A DNA stretch of 64,000 nt from Agarophyton chilense (taxonomy: Eukaryota > Rhodophyta > Florideophyceae > Gracilariales > Gracilariaceae). The DNA lies in assembly GCA_030374765.1 (NCBI GenBank), contig JARGXX010000096.1:434001-498000 (forward strand). Reading direction: 5' to 3'. The translations under genes were made by a program, and so were the position numbers. Shown one piece after another: positions 1 to 12,927 of this stretch (the stretch's first letter is position 1; each line of letters starts with the position of its first letter). The notes beneath the pieces are model-generated. The model was not told the DNA's origin. It made no database searches and worked only from the letters and a program-made list of their open reading frames with translations.

Positions 1-1248
1 TGCGCGGGTGGACCAGTTCTAAGCTCTGTACCGAAAATGTAGTGAAACTTGTTGGGAAACTATGGCACTCCCTACCATGCTCAAGGACTGCCTTAGATGA
101 CACCAGAGCCTGTGAAGAGGCCCAAACAGACCTCCAACTTCTAGCCTAATTTACGTCGTCATCGTTTTCACGTTATACTGTAGTACGAACACAACACCGC
201 ACATGCCATCACACACACTTGAGCCAGTCAATTCGGTGCACACAAACTTTGGCCTGTACTTGCCCGTACGATTCAAACTTGCACAGCAGCTCTCCTTATA
301 CACATGTGCAGCGCCGGATTCTCACGGTGCTGCAGTCGTGGCACCGCTGCTTTCTCCTTGAAGATTGCGCAGAGTGCGCATAGCCTAGAGAGAACTATTT
401 TAGTTAGTCAGGCTTTATAGGTTTCGGATCTTTGACGTTATTCTTGCGGGGAGACTACAGCTTGAGCGCAAGCACATAAAGCTAATCTTCAAAATTACAT
501 TTGAATGCACTCTGCGTCATCTCGCACATTCTTGTCTACATCCGTTCGTTCGCCACGGTATTTTTACACAGTTCATCACTACTTCCTGTTCTTCTAAACA
601 AGGCGATTTCTCGCACATCTTAGTACATACTACATCAACTAGCTATCAATCTACACACACCATCATTGCCCGTAGTAGACGTAGTCACATTCTTCTGCGC
701 GTTTGTTCGGGAGTTACTTACTTTTCAAATGCTCGGGTAACACGAGGTTACAACCTCCTCAGCCTTCTCGAGCCTTTGCACTACTGCCCATAATTCAAGC
801 CTGTCTACTTTCATAGCTTTAAAGGCGTTCCCAATCCTTTCGCATGACGTTTAAGTGTTCAAGAATGCAAAAAATGCCTTGTAAACGAGCTCGCCTTGCG
901 TCCTAGCTCATTTTCCCCAGCGACGGGCTCCGGAGACCATCCTCCTACTGCTGCCTGCGTATCTAGCTCGGATGGTACTGGAATTCAAGTCATCATAACA
1001 CATGCCCACGGGCGGGATCCTAGAAACGCAAATGAAACCTTTAACAAGAAGAAGAAGAAACAATCAGAAGTAAAGCGAAAACCAACAAGCAACCTAATAT
1101 CCGCTAATCTAGGAGCTTCCTCATCTACTTGACCAAGAGCTCTTGTAAACATTTCAACTTGCTTCTTCCAACTTTTCGAGTGCTTTCCTTCGTTCAGTCT
1201 ATCCTCTGCCACACCAATCTCGTCCAACGGTTTTTTTCGATTCAGGAA
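1..1248. other. No gene recognised
   Basis: Reading frames here are short and lack recognisable motifs. The (AAG)n-like run near 1047-1062 is simple sequence. I see no RNA gene or repeat end. Confidence 0.5.
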
Positions 1249-2376
1249 TTAGGTCACCGAAGAAGTGAATCTCTCAGCCGCAGCTCTTGTTTTCTTTTCT
1301 TTTCTTAAGTCCTTTTCCTTTTCGTCGGCCTTGAAGTAGCTGCTAACTGATTCAAAGAATTTAAACCCAGCATCTTCGAACTCCCCTGACGATCGTCTTC
1401 GTGGCGGAGATATTGTACCTGAACTGCCAGCGCGGGACCCGTTCCCACTTGAATCAAACTGACCTGCTCCACATTCGTGACCAGTACCACCAGCGTAAAC
1501 TATAGATCTTGAGGAGGAGCGCAAGATAGCTTTGTCTTCATTGGCCGTACCGAGACCCAGAATAACAGCCCCGATTATAATTCTCTTTTTATCTCTCTCG
1601 CCGTACTTGTAGCACCGCTTCCCATCTTCACTGTCCATGATCTCCTTAAAATTTGGATTGTTCGGGCCGCTCCTATTGTAATTCGGCATTTGCAATGAAG
1701 AAAGACTTCGGAAGCCGTTCCAGACTGCCCGCTAGTAGTCTCCGGGACGAAAGCCAATTCGAGGCTCTTCCGGAGTAATGGACTCGTCGAACAAGTATTC
1801 CAAAGTCTGCTGGGGTCGTAGCGATTCATCATTGTATCTTCTTTCAATGACGTTCACCCAAGCGTCAGAAGGTTTCAAATTCATATCCATTTTGGAGCGC
1901 TTTATGAGAGTCTGGAATGCCTTCAGAAAGGCAGACCTGCAATCGGGATCATCGCGTATGAGAAGCACCAAACTTGCAAACTCAGACAGCGTAAACGGCT
2001 TCTGTTTCGGCTTGCTAGGCTGAGCCAAGTTTTGCGTTTCTTCGTTAGACGTGAGATCAACAGTGGTTGACTTCGTCGATTTGCTCCGCTTTCCAGCAAG
2101 ATATTCGGAGGGGCTGAGCTTTCGCTTGGGTCTTTGACGGAGTAAACTCTTCCCTCGTTCAAAAAGTTACGGATATAGTCTCGCTTTCCCTGCTGCATCT
2201 GAATTGGTTCCATGCGCAATACTTCGCATCGCTTGCATGCACGAAATGGGCTGATGAATGAACACAAGCAACCATCGCTTCAAAAACTGAGGATTCTCCC
2301 AATTTCTTCCTCCCATAATATTTTCAACGGTAGATAGTTTATCCTCAATGCAAGTTTTGTAAGGAAACGTTACCAT
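1249..2376 (-). pseudogene. Decayed hypothetical gene
   Basis: One minus-strand frame stays protein-like over about 1.1 kb but is interrupted by in-frame stops near 2167 and 1732. A neighbouring frame around 2170-2267 may hold the true continuation at the 5' end, so a frameshift is also likely. Readable parts include a basic, Ser/Thr-rich segment, a helical segment, the stretch DAWVNVIERRYNDESL, and after the second stop YNRSGPNNPNFKEIMD followed by a short tail. The W..ERYND and SG.N.P.F pattern reminds me of repeated hypothetical proteins in algal and oomycete genomes, but that is from memory and weak. I assign no function. It lies just outside the left end of the Harbinger transposon and may be a relic of another multicopy family. 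Confidence 0.4.
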
Positions 2377-2818
2377 TTGAGCTATAATTATTGCTCGAGT
2401 TGTTCCAAATACTTTTTATTGAGCACCAAACCCCCAGAAATTTAAAGTGAGAAGTTCGGCCAAGTTCGTGCGTGGGTACGAAAAGAAACAAGGCGAGCGT
2501 CCCTGCAAAACGGAAAATTCGAGGGTCGTATGGTTTTGCGTTGTACGCATCTGATTGTCTCTAAAATCTGCTCATTGGCTTTTGGGGAACCTATAGGTTC
2601 ACGTTTTTAACGGCAGTGACTTCTCTGAAAGAGCACGTACAAGAACAATTTTAGCTCACTGAAAATGCCCAAATGAATCTGGATTCGAATTGGATACGGT
2701 TGAGCTTTTGAATAGCCACCGTTTTTAGGTCTATTGTGAAAAAAAGCCTGAGGATCAAAGCCTTTTGAACGGTGCAAAACCTTTTCTAGTGCTCTAGTGC
2801 ACCGTAGACTGCCCTTAA

Positions 2819-2831
2819 GAGCATCTCCACC
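2819..2831 (+). repeat. Harbinger left terminal inverted repeat
   Basis: GAGCATCTCCACC matches the reverse complement of 14094-14106 exactly. It is preceded by TAA (2816-2818), the same triplet that follows the right end. Confidence 0.92.
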
Positions 2832-3233
2832 AGTTCGACACAAAAGCAAAAAACGACCAAATGTGTCATACTTAGCACTTTCGGGCTTTTCGGACATCCC
2901 CACCGGATAACACCCAACTATGAACGCACTTTCGCATCACACCAAATAATAAAACGAGGTGACAAATCCGCCTCTTTTTGCCACCTCGATTTGCTTCCGG
3001 GCTATCTATGCGCCGCACTTTCATTGGCGAGAAGTTGGCGCGAAGGTCTTCGTCGGCTGTTCGCGAAAAAAGCAAACTGATACTGCAAAACATCCCCGAA
3101 ACTCCACTACATCCTTTCCCTGGTCGCACAAATACAGCTGCAACACTATGCCTCTCTCCTGATTTCGTTTTGTCCTGTTATCATTGTGTCTCTTCCTGCA
3201 CTACTCCCACACCAGACTTCGGAGCATCTCGTC

Positions 3234-4247
3234 ATGTCTGCCGCAAACGTTCGCGGCTGCAACTATTCTGCAGAGGAAGACGTTGTGCTTGGGAAATCTT
3301 GGATTCGAGTTTCCGAAGATCTTATCGTGGGCTCCGAGCAAAAAGGCAACACGTTTTACGAAAAGATATGGAACCAGTACAAACATGCAAAGCCAGGAGG
3401 TCTTTCTCTTCGACCGCTTGCCTCTACCTGTACTCGAATTAAAACCATTTTGAAACAGTGCGTACGTTTCTCCGCCTGCCACGGCACTGTGATTGGAAAC
3501 AAACCAACTGGAATGAACCAATCTGACGTCGTGCGTATCACAACAGCGCTTTTCAACGGGAAGAAGATCAAGGATCCTACTGATGATATTGGAAAGCCTT
3601 TCAAGTTTCTAGAAGCTTGAAAAATCCTTCGGTATCACGAAAACTTTTCAGAAGGTGGGGCTGTGTCAAAGATGAAATCACCTAGCAAGAGCTCCAGGTC
3701 TCTATCAAGCACACCCGAGTCCTAACCAGCTTGCGACGAAGTTTCTAATGGCTCATTACCATTTTTTACATCAGAAGTGAAGCCGGTATTTTTGAGCTCT
3801 TCCAAGCGGCCAACTGGGCGTCCCAAAGCAAAGGAAAATATGGAAAAGCAGCACAACACCAACAAAAAGATCAAGATCGCTCAAGAGGCTGTAAAAATGC
3901 AACAGATTCGCAACAATGCGTTGGAACTTCAGAAAGAAATACTGCTTTTCATGAACGGTCCCGGTGGTTCCGAATCTACGCAGGCAAGAGAAGTTTTTGC
4001 TCTTATGCAGAAGGAGATTTTACAGACTCTGCATGAGAGAGCAGCTGCCCGTAAAGCCAACCGCTCTTCTGAAGATGTGTTCAGGGGACAAAAGGAGGCT
4101 GCTGGTTGTACCGGGACCGGTTGTGAAGAAAAACATTCCAGCATCGCAGATAAAGCGTCACTTGTGGATCAGGAGAATCCATCTGAAGACGCAAATGCCC
4201 TTAGGGCTATTTTTGGAGCTGCTCTGTGCCATACAGATGTTCTCTGA
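3234..4247 (+). pseudogene. Harbinger MYB/NAM-like accessory gene
   Basis: This is the DNA-binding accessory protein of plant-type PIF/Harbinger elements, which helps the transposase bind the TIRs and enter the nucleus. The start ATG at 3234 opens MSAANVRGCNYSAEEDVVLG, a trihelix/SANT-like start. It is followed by the conserved WxR, FYEKIWNQYK and FKFLEA blocks, and by the NAM-associated basic segment RPTGRPKAKE with a helical Gln/Glu/Lys-rich tail. The frame is constant through 3234-4247 but has two in-frame stops. One is a TGA at 3618, where the family normally has the Trp of FKFLEAWK. The other is a TAA near 3723. The 3' end overlaps the convergent transposase gene by about 40 bases. The nearly intact frame suggests fairly recent inactivation. 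Confidence 0.85.
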
Positions 4248-5278
4248 CGAGTTGCAAACAACTATGGGACTGCTTGCACGCAACTGCAATTTTAATATCA
4301 CCCTCCCGGTGCCACAGATGTTCCATAAGCAAGCTCTGAGTTTCCAAGTACTCTGCGCTATCTTTTAGAAAACCTTGCGTCTCACACATAGCAGCCAAAC
4401 TCCCAATCGGTGGTGGTGCATGCCCAGGTCCTCGTTTTAGGGCGCTCCACATAGGCTCTGCTCCATTGCCCATAACAATATCTCCATCTCCAGGGACGGC
4501 GTCGGCTTCAACATCGAGCCCACCGCGGTCCTCCACCATCATGTTGTGTAAAACTATACAGCATTGCATAACAGCTTTCATCGTTTCTTTAGCCCAGAAG
4601 CGAGCCGGCCTTTCTACGATATTCCACTTGCTCTGTAGAACACCGAACGCTCTTTCAACATCTTTTCGGCACGCTTCTGGATGCTTCGCTAAACCTTCTT
4701 CTTTCTTATTTACCGGGAAGGCTACGGTTTGTACAAAAACCGGCCATTTCGGATACATTCCGTCAGCGAGCCAATTCGGCTTGTTTCTTCTCACTCAGTG
4801 AATGATGTACTCTAGGGGTGGTGAGAACGCCCCATTACCTATTTTTCCAATGAGAGTGGATGCCTCAACGACATTTATATCGTTCCTGGAGCCAGGAAAG
4901 CCAAAAAGGCATGCCATATCCACAGCGAATTGTCGCAGATTGCCTCAAGAGCTACGAAAACAACCCCTTACTTGCCTTCGTATTGCTCATGTTAGGCAGT
5001 CGGGCAATTTTTCCAGTGCCATGGGCAGCAATCAATGCTCCCAAGCATACCCGGAAGTCCACGTCGGACTGAGAAAAGAAGTATTTGCTTCATGTCCGAT
5101 TCTCTAGGGGCTCGCAATTATTCACTTGAGAAGCAAGCAGTTAATGATTTGACGAAATGGTCAAGACAAAGTAAGGCTTTCGTCTCGCTCATTGCAAAAA
5201 GTTCGACACCAGAATCAACGACCATTCCATAAGCCAAAACGCGAAAAGCTGCTGTCACTTTTAGATAACGATTCAAGC

Positions 5279-5562
5279 TGTCGTACAATCACCTCTGGGG
5301 TCTGCTACTGTATTGTATCGGCAGCACTGGTTACAGTGCCAGGTGGCCACTCCACTGCTGTACTAAAATAAATATAATTACAATTACAATTACTAACAAT
5401 CACTCAACCAGAAGGTACATGTCAACACTACACGTGGATGAAAACACCTAGATGGTAGCTCGTCCGGAGCTGCGGGGCCGATGGTCCCTCGCATCCATCA
5501 CCTACAAGGTCTTGTAGTATATCGACAACCTCAAAGGTCAAACCTTCTGCCACTATACGACA
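5279..5562 (-). repeat. Element 1 3' LTR
   Basis: TGTCG...CGACA ends match the right LTR. This copy is 284 bases against 609. A G-rich polypurine tract (minus-strand sense) abuts it at about 5563-5574. Confidence 0.9.
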
Positions 5563-6303
5563 GACCCCCTGCCTACCCGTGAGACACGCCCCGTGTCTCC
5601 TTCCATCAAACCATAAAGGTAAAGCGATTGACAGCGGCGCGGGCATCGGAGTGGGGTCCGCCTGCGGTTGCTCATGGTGCGCGACGCGCAATCCCTTGAG
5701 GTTCAAAACTCGGTGCCAGCGTCGGTTGGGGAGTGCGAGCGACGACGGCGGCGCACGAATTGAGCGACAACCATTCAGGTACGGACTGTCATGAGGACGA
5801 TGCAGTGTCGATAGTGCGCTCGCCGACACCTTTTCGGTAATGGGCCACTGCGTGCTTGCGATTCTGCTTCCGCATAGCCCACCGTTCAACCAAGTGGGTA
5901 TCGACTCCTCTCCCCAGTTGCGGGGCTACCGCTCCTTCACTACCTCCTATGTGGATGGCTCCTAGCATTCCTGCGAGTTCTCCTTCGTGGGTAATCAATA
6001 ACACGGGTCCTCCCGATCCCAATGCTCCTCAACGGACAGGTCCTTCTACTCCCGGATTCGGGGGCTAGACTTTCTGTCGCTTCACCTTTGAGGTTCTTGT
6101 GGCGGCCGCCTGCCACTTGACTTCCTTAGTGACTCCTTCTTTAAGTATATTGTTGTCCCTTGTTGTCTCTTCTACTGTTACCTCCAGTTTTCCTTTTGTG
6201 TCCTCCCTTGTAAGTAATTTGACACGCATATGCGTCCACATTCTGTGGAAAACGACGTCTTCTCTCCCCCTTCTTTAGACCTGAGTACCACGGAGGTCTA
6301 AAG

Positions 6304-6534
6304 TTAGCCGTCTGCAGGCATCGGCTCCTGTCGACGGCGCCAATACCTGATACGGAAGTGTGGGGGTATTATGGTTGGGGGTTCGAGGGTGTCCCCTTCT
6401 GGGCCCCAGCCGTACCACCTGACGGTGTACTTCAGATCATTGTAGGTTCGCGTGTGGCCCACCAGACGGTCAACGGGAAATTCCTCTGATGTTTGGTCCT
6501 GATCTTTCGGGGGAACGCTACCTCGAGGGTTCAT
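6304..6534 (-). pseudogene. Element 1 chromodomain region
   Basis: The translation contains TVRWYGWGPEGDTLEP, the aromatic-cage and WYGxGPexDTxEP pattern of retroelement chromodomains. The related second element in this window has TRWYGYGPEWDTPEP in the same place. The domain usually steers integration to particular chromatin. Confidence 0.7.
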
Positions 6535-6939
6535 ATGTTCCGAGTTGGGAGCTTCGTGTGTGGGAGCCGGGTCGGGAGCTCCGGCTGTTACCGTTTGAGG
6601 TTTAATTTCCGTCCCTATTAGAGGGGTGTAATCCGGATCATCACGTTGAAGGTCATCGTTCTCCTCAATTAAGGTGGGGTTCTCCGAGGGTCGAGTGCGC
6701 AGAGCTACATCTCTGGGCTCTCGGGCTAAGGTGCCTGCCTCAATGCGATGTTGAACGTTTCAGGTGCTACCGTAATACGGTCAATTGATATCGTATTCGG
6801 TATTCCATCTTGTTCGACCGTAACAGAGTGGTCTGATGCGTTCAATACCTTATAAGGTCGCACTGATTCGGGTAGAAGCTTCGAATTGATATCTCTATCA
6901 ATAGCTTCGTCGTCCGCTTCATCACCCGGTCTTGTTCTT

Positions 6940-7970
6940 TAACCTGAAGGTGGGTTGTCTGTGTAGACATATTGTCCCGAAGATACAGAGACCATTTTGG
7001 TTCCCCTACGGTCGTAGTCAGTCTTGTACCGCTTTTGGGCTGCAGTGAGGCGGCTCTCTGCATGTTTGAGAGCCCTCCTCAACCTCACAAGGGTATTCCG
7101 CTTGACCTGGGCAGGGGTGAGTGCGCCAGCTGCAGTGCTGGTGGTATGATCTCCCTGCACTACAATACTGGGGGGGTGTCGCGAAAGAACCAAATCAAAG
7201 GGAGTGGTCTGCGTTGACCGGTGTATCTGAAGGTTATGGAAGTAGGTGAGAGGTTGCACCAGCTCATCCCACCCAGTTTGGTGCTCTTCCGTATAGTGTC
7301 GTAGCCTTGATACCAATGTGTGGTTAAAGCGCTCGACCTGTCCGTTTGTCTGCGGGTGGTAGGCAGTCGTGAAATAGTGCTTGATACCCAAGAGGTTACA
7401 GACTGCTTCGAAGAACTTCGATGCCAGGTTTGAACCATTACCGGTGAGTAGGTACAGTGGTGCACCATACGGGTAGACCCAATTGTTGAGGAACGCGATC
7501 TCCAGCGTTGTTGACTTCGTATCCTTTAAAGGTATCGCTCTCGTGAGCTTCGAGAACCTGTCGGTGATCACTAGCATGTGCTGATACCCATTCTTGGTCT
7601 TAAGAAGTGGTCCTAGAAGGTCTATCGCAACAAACTCCAGCGGACCCGCTGCTGGAAACAGCTTGAGGTATTTTCGATGCTTTCAAATACCACCGCTGGT
7701 ACGAACACAGGATTCGAATTGACCTACAAAGGTATAGACATCATGGGCCATATGAGGCCAGTAGAAGTGTTGCCTTAAAGTGTAATACATCCTGGTGGCA
7801 CCGGGGTGTCCCGATAGTAGCGGGAAGTGCGCGAGATACAAGACTCTCGGGCGAAGCGCCTTCGGAACCACCTTTTGAAGGCTACCATCCAAGGTGGACC
7901 TTCTCACGATGTACCCATTGTGGTCCACATCGAATTGTGATTCTTTGCAACCAATTTGGTCAGTCAAGGT
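6940..7970 (-). pseudogene. Element 1 integrase region
   Basis: This holds an H2C2-like zinc segment (HFPLLSGHPGATRMYYTLRQ, then C..C) followed by the core with ITDRFSKLTRAIPL and YHPQTNGQVERFNHTL, the usual Ty3/gypsy integrase landmarks. It is a fossil part of element 1. Confidence 0.85.
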
Positions 7971-7976
7971 TCTGCA

Positions 7977-9410
7977 TTACGCATCCTGGTCCTGTTCTCG
8001 TAGAAATGCCTCTCGGGTTACGGGCATGACGTTCGTTTCCTCTAGGGTTAGTATCTGCGTTGACATATCGGTGTTCCGCAAGGCACCTTCTTCAGTTAAG
8101 TCCCAACATCCTTCTAGGTGTTCGCCGGTACCATTTTGGTTTGATGACAGCAAAAAGCAAGGGATATCATCGACCACTGGTTCTGTCTCTAACCCTGATG
8201 TGTTTAAGCGTGAAATAGCGTCAGCTATGTTGTGCTTGATACCTGAACGGTACTGTACGTCGTATTCAAACTCCGACAGTCTCAAACTCCAACGGGCAAG
8301 TCTACCAGACGCATCTGCGAATCCGAGGATCCACCTTAAGGCGTCGTGGTCCGTGCGCAACGTAAAGCGCTCACCATAAAGGTATGGACGGAGCATCAAC
8401 ATGCTCCACACTACTGCTAGACATTCCTTCTCGGTTACAGTGTAGTTCTTCTCCGCCTCATTCATAGCGCGGGTCCAGTACCCTATAGGTAATTTGTCTC
8501 CGTTGTGCTGCTCCTGCATAAGACAACAACCAATTTGGGCATGGGATGCATCCGTGTCCAGTGAGTACGGTAGACCTGTTTTCGATAACGCTAAGATTGA
8601 CGGCGACAACAGCGCTCGTTTCAATTCCTCAAAGGTATCCATTTCGTCCTTCGATAGATTCTCAAACCGTTCACGTTCACTTTTCTGGAGCTTCTTGTTA
8701 AGGGGAGCCGCTATTTTCGCGAATCCCTTCGCGAAGCGACGATAGACGTTGCATAAACCTATAATGGATCGTACGTCTGTCTGGGATCGTGGCACCTTGA
8801 CCTCCTGTACGGCTCTAATGTTGCTCGGCGCAACCTGTAGTGTACCAGGGCCCATGATGTGGGCCAGGTATTCAACCGTTCTCGTAAAGAAGCCGCATTT
8901 GCGTAGCTTTAGCGTCACCTCCGCCCCAGCTAGGAAGGCCAGTACGGTGCGCACGTGAACAAAATGCTCTTCTACCGATCTGGAGTAGATGATTACATCA
9001 TCGATGTATACCAAGGCGGTTGTCTATTTAACCTTCGAAAGGATGATGTCCAGCGCTCTTTGAAAGGTGGCTGGAGCACTGCGCAACCCGAATGGCATCC
9101 GCGTGAAGCGAAACAAACATGCATAGCACGTGAAGGTCGTTTTGTCTCGATCTTTCTCACCTACAGGTACCTGCCTATAACCACAATTGGCATCCAACGT
9201 GGTAAATATCTGCGCATCTCCCAAAGAGTCGATGCACTCATCCATTCTAGGTATCGGGTACGAATCCCTGACGGTCATGCTATTGAGCCTCCTGTATTCC
9301 ATACATAACCTCGTACAGTTATCACCTTTCTTCTGAACCAGAACCACGGGACTAGCCCAATCTGAGTTGGCTGGTTCAATTACACCTTCTCGGAGCATTC
9401 GCTCCACTTC
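7977..9410 (-). pseudogene. Element 1 reverse transcriptase and RNase H region
   Basis: RT landmarks are SPVVLVQKKG, YPIPRMDECIDSL, FTRMPFGLRSAPATFQRA and VYIDDVIIYS (the catalytic Asp pair). RNase H follows with LDTDASHAQIGC and LRTDHDALRWIL. After it comes VVDDIPCF, a tail also found as KVDEIPCF in element 2, which ties the two elements together. Confidence 0.88.
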
Positions 9411-9599
9411 TTTGAGTTCTACTTCTATCGCCTTCGGACATGCACGGTATTGTTGCTAATGAATCGGCTTCGAGTCAGGGAGGAGCGTGATGACATGCTG
9501 TGTGGCCTTAATTTGGCCCTGATGGCCTGACCAAATGGTTTCAAACTCCTCCATAAGGTCGAGAATATGGCCTCGCTGTTCGCCATTTTCTTCACCGAT

Positions 9600-10570
9600 C
9601 TGGACTGTATCTTGCCACTGCCTCTCAGGGTCAGGTTCCTCTTCTTTGTCTACCGGTTAGCTTTGCTTCCAAGTTGGTATTTATCGATACCTTTGTGGTT
9701 GTGAACGCATTTGCGCACCCCCCTTCCTTATCGAAGGCGGCCTCGCCGAGATTAATGTGAGCTACGGTGAAGATACCTTGTGGTGCCGGTAGTGCGATGC
9801 CAACATTGGTATTTTTCGGCAACTTCACGTCGTGACTGCTGAAGTTACTGAGACACACCTTAAAAGGTTGATTTGGGATATTGTCGACAATCCCGTTGGC
9901 CATCAAGGTGAGGTGTCGATGTGCTAACCTCGGATGGTGTTGTAGTATGACCAGCCCGGGGGTCGCACACGACACCGGTACCAATATTTGGTGCATTGGC
10001 GGGATAACAACCTGTTTGGTAAGGCGCACTTTGTTGGAGACCCTTTCGCTGGATATCGTCTTCTGCGGTTTGACGAACCATCACCGTTTGGTTTCCGTAT
10101 TACCTAAAATGGAAATTCGTCCCCTGTGACGTAGGGCGACGGTACGGGAACCAGGAAGGATTGCTTTGACATGTCTGTCAATGAAATTCGTAGCTAGTAG
10201 GCAGTCTGTTGGTAAACGGTCGACAACAATGTTACCTTGAGGTGTCCGAGCGGCACCACAGTGGTGAGCATACCTCGAAGGTTTAATGGGCGCTCATTTG
10301 CATCCACCAGCGGGTTGTTGTCGGGGAGTCGGCTCAAGTTCCAAAGTACCGCCTCGGGTATGACGCGGGAGTTCAGCACGTTTGGGCCGGCCCCCGTATC
10401 CAACTCGCAGGTGACCGGAACCGCAAGGCGATCGGAGAAACACATTGAAGCACGTACTTTATAGTTGTTGTACTTCATATGACAAACCAGAACTGGTTTT
10501 GACGTGTTCTCTTCCACCTTCAAGGTTCTGGGTATCGATTGGCCTTCCAATTTCAGGTTGGGTTCGGCCA
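9600..10570 (-). pseudogene. Element 1 protease region
   Basis: CELDTGAGPNVLNSRV is the active-site pattern of a retropepsin (D-S/T-G). Element 2 has VLDTGAGPNFIVESV in its matching part. Confidence 0.78.
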
Positions 10571-12831
10571 TTACGCCAACCGTTCGGTGTTTTCCTCCTG
10601 TACGGGAGGGGTTGAGTACAAGTTTGGTGTTTCGTCGATGGTAATGACCTGTACCGGTGTACGGGGTCGGAACCTATTTGGTGCTTGCGTTGAAGACCCA
10701 TAGAGGCGTTGGTGATTCTTCATGCAAGCCTGAATCAACTGGTCTCTCATCCCTGGAGGTAAGTTAGCGCAATTGTTTGCCAAATAGTCTATCGCGAGAC
10801 AGAACCAGCAAACGAGGCCTCCAGTTTGGGGGTCTCGCGTTACCATTGAGGGGTGCTTCGAAACCTGGTTGGTAGGAGAAGTGGCGTGGGATGTGAGAGG
10901 CAAGTTATGGGAGCTCGCTCCCTGCATCTTATGCGAGCTGATCGCATTTGGCGGCGATTGTACCGAGTTTGGTGTACGCGTTGACGACCAATTTACTACC
11001 GTCGACGGTTTCGAGAACCGCCCCTGAGTCGCTACAAAGTGGATATCGGTTCCTGTAGGTACTTTGATGTGCGAGCTACCCTCTGAGGTTGTTGTGTCTT
11101 CAATTTCCAAGACCGACCTTTTTGGTTTATCCTTCGAGGTTGGAGGCATGGCTGGTCTCTTTCCCAGCCAAAGGGTATCTCCAAGGCCCTGGGAGTATCG
11201 AGCCAGCCCATTGTAGTCTACCTTTCGGTTAGTGGTCAGGTAGTTGCGTACCTGGGAACGGATCGCCTTGTCGACATTGTGGGGAAATAGCGACTTTAAC
11301 CTAGAGGTAGTGAACACAATACCACAACGGGTTGCCAGATTCCACAGCGCGAGCGAAAAATCCGATTCGGTTTGCTCAGACCTTTGATGGTAGGCGAGGA
11401 CTTTCGAATAAGCCTCTTGGATAACCTCATCGGTGGCGTATGTTTCCAAAAGGAAATTGACCATTTCTGGGTATGACTCCAACATCTCTGTGCCATCTTC
11501 ATCCAGCGCTTAGGTATTGCCGCGGAGCCTACCCTGCAGCAAGTAGTATGCTTATCCTTTCAGGTAAAACTGAAATAGCCACATAGCAGCACCCTCGGAA
11601 AAACCATTTCGGTCACATGCAAGCTTGAACTTCTGTAGAAACTTAATTATCGCAATAGGATCTGTATCGGTGAAGATTGTGTCACCCATTTGAAAGCTGA
11701 GCTTCATGTGGTGCGTAGTCATCTTCTGAGCCACCCCTTGGATGTATTCAGAAGACTTGTTGATAAACCGATAAGTCCTGTAATCAACCGCTTTGGTGAA
11801 CATATCGTTCAACGGTTGGTGCACCTCCAGGTCCATTTGGTGTCCGATTCAGAGTTGAGCGACTCATTGTATCGCTTGTTACCTTTTCGGTTCTTTTTCG
11901 ACGACTTCTTCGTCGACCTGTTCGTTTTCTTCTTCTTCTTACCTTTACGGTCATCATCCGACGATGAACTCGTATCGGGGCTGGAGCCTGACAAGTCGGG
12001 GTCTGAATCATCCTCTCGATTTTTTCCCGTCTTCGTCCTCCGCTTCTTCCCTTCTCGGTTTCTTCGTCGCTCATCCAACGAGTCAGACGAATCGTCCTTG
12101 GGAAGACCTCCATGGATATCCTTTTGAACGAAACCAGTAATTGGTGGCAGGTAAATGTCTTGAGGGTCTACCTTCGCCGGGACCTCTTGACTCTGCCTTG
12201 GATCTTGTAGGTACTAACTATCAGTAGGTAAGTGTTTGGAATGAGTTGAATGACCCATTTGGAACCCTTGCGGTATGCGCTTTGCGATGTTCACCTGTGT
12301 AGGTCGGGATTCTGCGAATCCCTCGGAAACCCAAAGGTCCTGCACAGCGCGGTAAACATGCTCCCTAGCATCTGTAAAGAGATACTGTTTCACCATTTCA
12401 GGAATCTTGTCCGATAGATCTTGAGCTGCTCGGTCAACCACAATACGGGTAAATGCATCGACGTCCATTGAGGGCGGAACCATCCGGGTATCCGACATCT
12501 CCTTTAAGGTTAATGCATCCTCGACCGCGAGGGTGACGAGCGCTTTCGCTCGCTCTTCGAGCTGAGGCCATAGCTCCTGCGCTGTAACCTTAATTCTTAA
12601 TTCATTTTGAGGTTCCGTTGCCATAGGCGGCGGACCATGTACCTTTACGATTTTGTCCCGAGTGTGCCGATGCAGCTGCTCGGGGGTTCCCAAAAATTGA
12701 TTGAGCCGATGGGGCTCCTTTAAAATCTTTATGGCTTGGCGAGGCGCTCGCACCACGCGTATTTCTTTTAGGTCGTTCCATATGACCAATAGTGGTATCC
12801 TGTATTGCTTTGCGGGATTTCCTGAAACCAA
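10571..12831 (-). pseudogene. Element 1 gag region
   Basis: A charged, low-complexity segment (about 11.8-12.1 kb) is followed by a capsid-like region and a C-x2-C-type zinc knuckle near 10.8 kb (CWFCLAIDYLANNC). Its position between the 5' LTR and the protease supports gag. Confidence 0.72.
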
Positions 12832-12907
12832 ATAGGTGTACGAGCGTCCAATCCTTCTCGGAATCTCGTGTGAAGCGTGAAAGGACGACGAAACCTAAGA
12901 AAAACGT

Positions 12908-12924
12908 TCTAAGTCGGGAGACCA
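12908..12924 (-). other. Element 1 primer binding site
   Basis: Read on the minus strand this is TGGTCTCCCGACTTAGA, three bases inside the 5' LTR. It starts with TGG as expected for pairing to a tRNA 3' CCA end. The identical 17 bases occur at 33183-33199 in element 2. Confidence 0.78.
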
Positions 12925-12927
12925 AAA

